DNA of 6,087 bases, taken from assembly GCA_013202445.1 (NCBI GenBank), contig JABMRW010000089.1, positions 1 to 6,087 on the forward strand. The letters are read 5' to 3'. The stretch comes from Deltaproteobacteria bacterium (GTDB lineage: Bacteria > Chloroflexota > Dehalococcoidia > Dehalococcoidales > BS750m-G39). The notes below the pieces were generated by a model. It saw only the letters and a list, made by a program, of their open reading frames with translations, was not told the DNA's origin and did not search any database. A program made the translations under genes and the position numbers. The first letter of the stretch is position 1; each line of letters opens with the position of its first letter. Of the stretch, positions 5,123-6,087 are shown piece after piece.

Positions 5123-6087
5123 TGGTTTTCGCTTTTTTAGGCAGGCGGTAGTACAGGATATCCTCCCGGGTGAATTTTTCCAGCTCTCCCTTAGCCCTCA
5201 TCGCTTCCAGGTGGGCCAGTGTTTCCAGTATGGCCATTCTTTTATCCCAGGTGCCCAGCTTATACCAGCCGACGCCGTTGACATCGTGGAGCCAGGTTAT
5301 TTCGGTGGTCAGCTGGAAGGCCGTCTTGGAGGCGTAGCCGAGGGCGGCCACAATTTCGGCGTTTCTTAAGCTGTGGTGCAGGGTAATGCTCTCAATCCTC
5401 TCCTGGAATCCGGTGAAGGGCTGCTCGTGGCCGGGCAGGACGAGGTCTACATCCAGCCGTTTAAGGCTGTTGATTGAATCCAGGTAGTCGCCCAGCGGGT
5501 TGGAGCCCGACTGCGGGTGCATGCCGACATTGGGGGTAATTGTTGGCAGGACGTGGTCTCCCGAAAAGAGTATTTTCTTATCCGGCTCGTAGAGGCAGAT
5601 GTGCCCCGGGGCGTGCCCCGGCGTCGGCAGCACATTAAAGCTGAAATCGCCGATAGTGATGGTCTCGCCGCCGTAGAGGGTGATATCGGGCATGGTGGGA
5701 GTGACGAACTTAAGCATCGGCAGTGAGGCTTTCTGGAGTTCGGCGAGCCGGTCCGGCGGCACGCCGTTAATGTGCAGCCACTGGCTTAGCTCCTTGAGAA
5801 GCTCGTCCATGTTGACGTATCTTGACTCAATAACGTCCTTTTCCAGGTGGTGGAAATACAGGGTGGCGCTGAAAAGGGGCCTGAGCTTACCGGCCATTCC
5901 GTAGTGGTCGGGGTGGGTGTGGGTGACCACTATCCGGGAGATGTCCTGGCCGCTGATGCCAATCTCAGCCAGCTGTTTTTTTAGGGAGGCGAAGGCCTCT
6001 TCCGTGTTCCAGCCGGTGTCAACCAGCAGATAGCCGTTATCCCCTTTGACCAGGTAGGTGTTGATATGGCTCAGGGTAGTGATGGGC
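5115..6087 (-). CDS. Metallo-beta-lactamase-fold hydrolase, 5' end outside the window
   Basis: A zinc (or iron) hydrolase of the glyoxalase II / LACTB2-like branch of the MBL superfamily. The frame stays open to the window edge, giving 323 visible residues. They begin in the first beta-sheet with INTYLVKGDNGYLLVDTGW, so probably only a few tens of residues at most are missing. Metal ligands are complete: HTHPDH (5904-5921), the first His of GHAPGH (5613-5615), the Asp of FSGDH (5556-5558) and the His of LPGHEQP (5427-5429). A helical insert of about 95 residues separates the first two motifs. After the fold comes a C-terminal alpha-helical, winged-helix-like region (RNAEIVAALGYASKTAFQLTTEI) as in LACTB2-type proteins. 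A GTG at 5928-5930 is internal (the VVTHTH codon), not the start. The stop overlaps the next gene's GTG by 8 nt. The substrate is unknown; a thioester or lactone is plausible from family and neighbours. Confidence 0.88.
   Translation of the reverse strand, partial: PITTLSHINTYLVKGDNGYLLVDTGWNTEEAFASLKKQLAEIGISGQDISRIVVTHTHPDHYGMAGKLRPLFSATLYFHHLEKDVIESRYVNMDELLKELSQWLHINGVPPDRLAELQKASLPMLKFVTPTMPDITLYGGETITIGDFSFNVLPTPGHAPGHICLYEPDKKILFSGDHVLPTITPNVGMHPQSGSNPLGDYLDSINSLKRLDVDLVLPGHEQPFTGFQERIESITLHHSLRNAEIVAALGYASKTAFQLTTEITWLHDVNGVGWYKLGTWDKRMAILETLAHLEAMRAKGELEKFTREDILYYRLPKKAKTSE

Noticed and set aside
5928..5930. GTG as the start of the MBL-fold gene
   Set aside because: It is the Val codon just before the HTHPDH metal motif. 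The frame continues upstream to the window edge with the conserved first beta strands (LLVDTGW), so the real start is outside.
1..6087. CRISPR array, insertion sequence, tRNA or rRNA genes
   Set aside because: No regularly spaced repeats, transposase motifs, terminal inverted repeats, cloverleaf or rRNA-like sequence were noticed. Almost all of the window is accounted for by six conserved genes.

Overview
The window comes from a bacterial chromosome of moderate to fairly high GC content. All six genes lie on the minus strand, so transcription runs from high to low coordinates. A tandem pair of divergent tubulin/FtsZ-family GTPases next to dnaX and gap suggests the phylum Chloroflexota, most likely class Dehalococcoidia (Dehalococcoides/Dehalogenimonas relatives). 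This placement is an inference from recalled family features, not from a search.

Region A (6087 to 3090, in transcription order) is a tight three-gene unit. It holds a metallo-beta-lactamase-fold hydrolase whose 5' end lies outside the window, a 2-hydroxyacyl-CoA dehydratase D-component-like protein that starts at a GTG overlapping the previous stop by 8 nt, and a type I glyceraldehyde-3-phosphate dehydrogenase (gap) that starts 2 nt after the preceding stop. Any promoter for this unit lies beyond the right edge, and I see no terminator after gap.

Region B (3089 to 538) holds two paralogous FtsZ/tubulin-like GTPases, each exactly 391 codons long. Each has its own TTGACA...TAAAAT promoter and its own AGAGGTG ribosome binding site. 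The pair ends at a strong stem-loop followed by a short T-tract. Both proteins keep the tubulin signature G-loop and the two acidic T7-loop residues. Both end in a similar short (D/E)LP(S/T)L peptide after a charged helix. They look like a cytoskeletal pair distinct from canonical division FtsZ.

Region C (495 to 1) holds a likely promoter with a very short leader, then the first 150 codons of dnaX (DNA polymerase III tau/gamma subunit), which runs off the left edge.

The least understood part is the duplicated GTPase pair. The best specific leads are its C-terminal peptide, the duplicated promoter architecture and the divergent segment after the T7 loop. The MBL / dehydratase-like / gap operon is also unusual and has no obvious known pathway.
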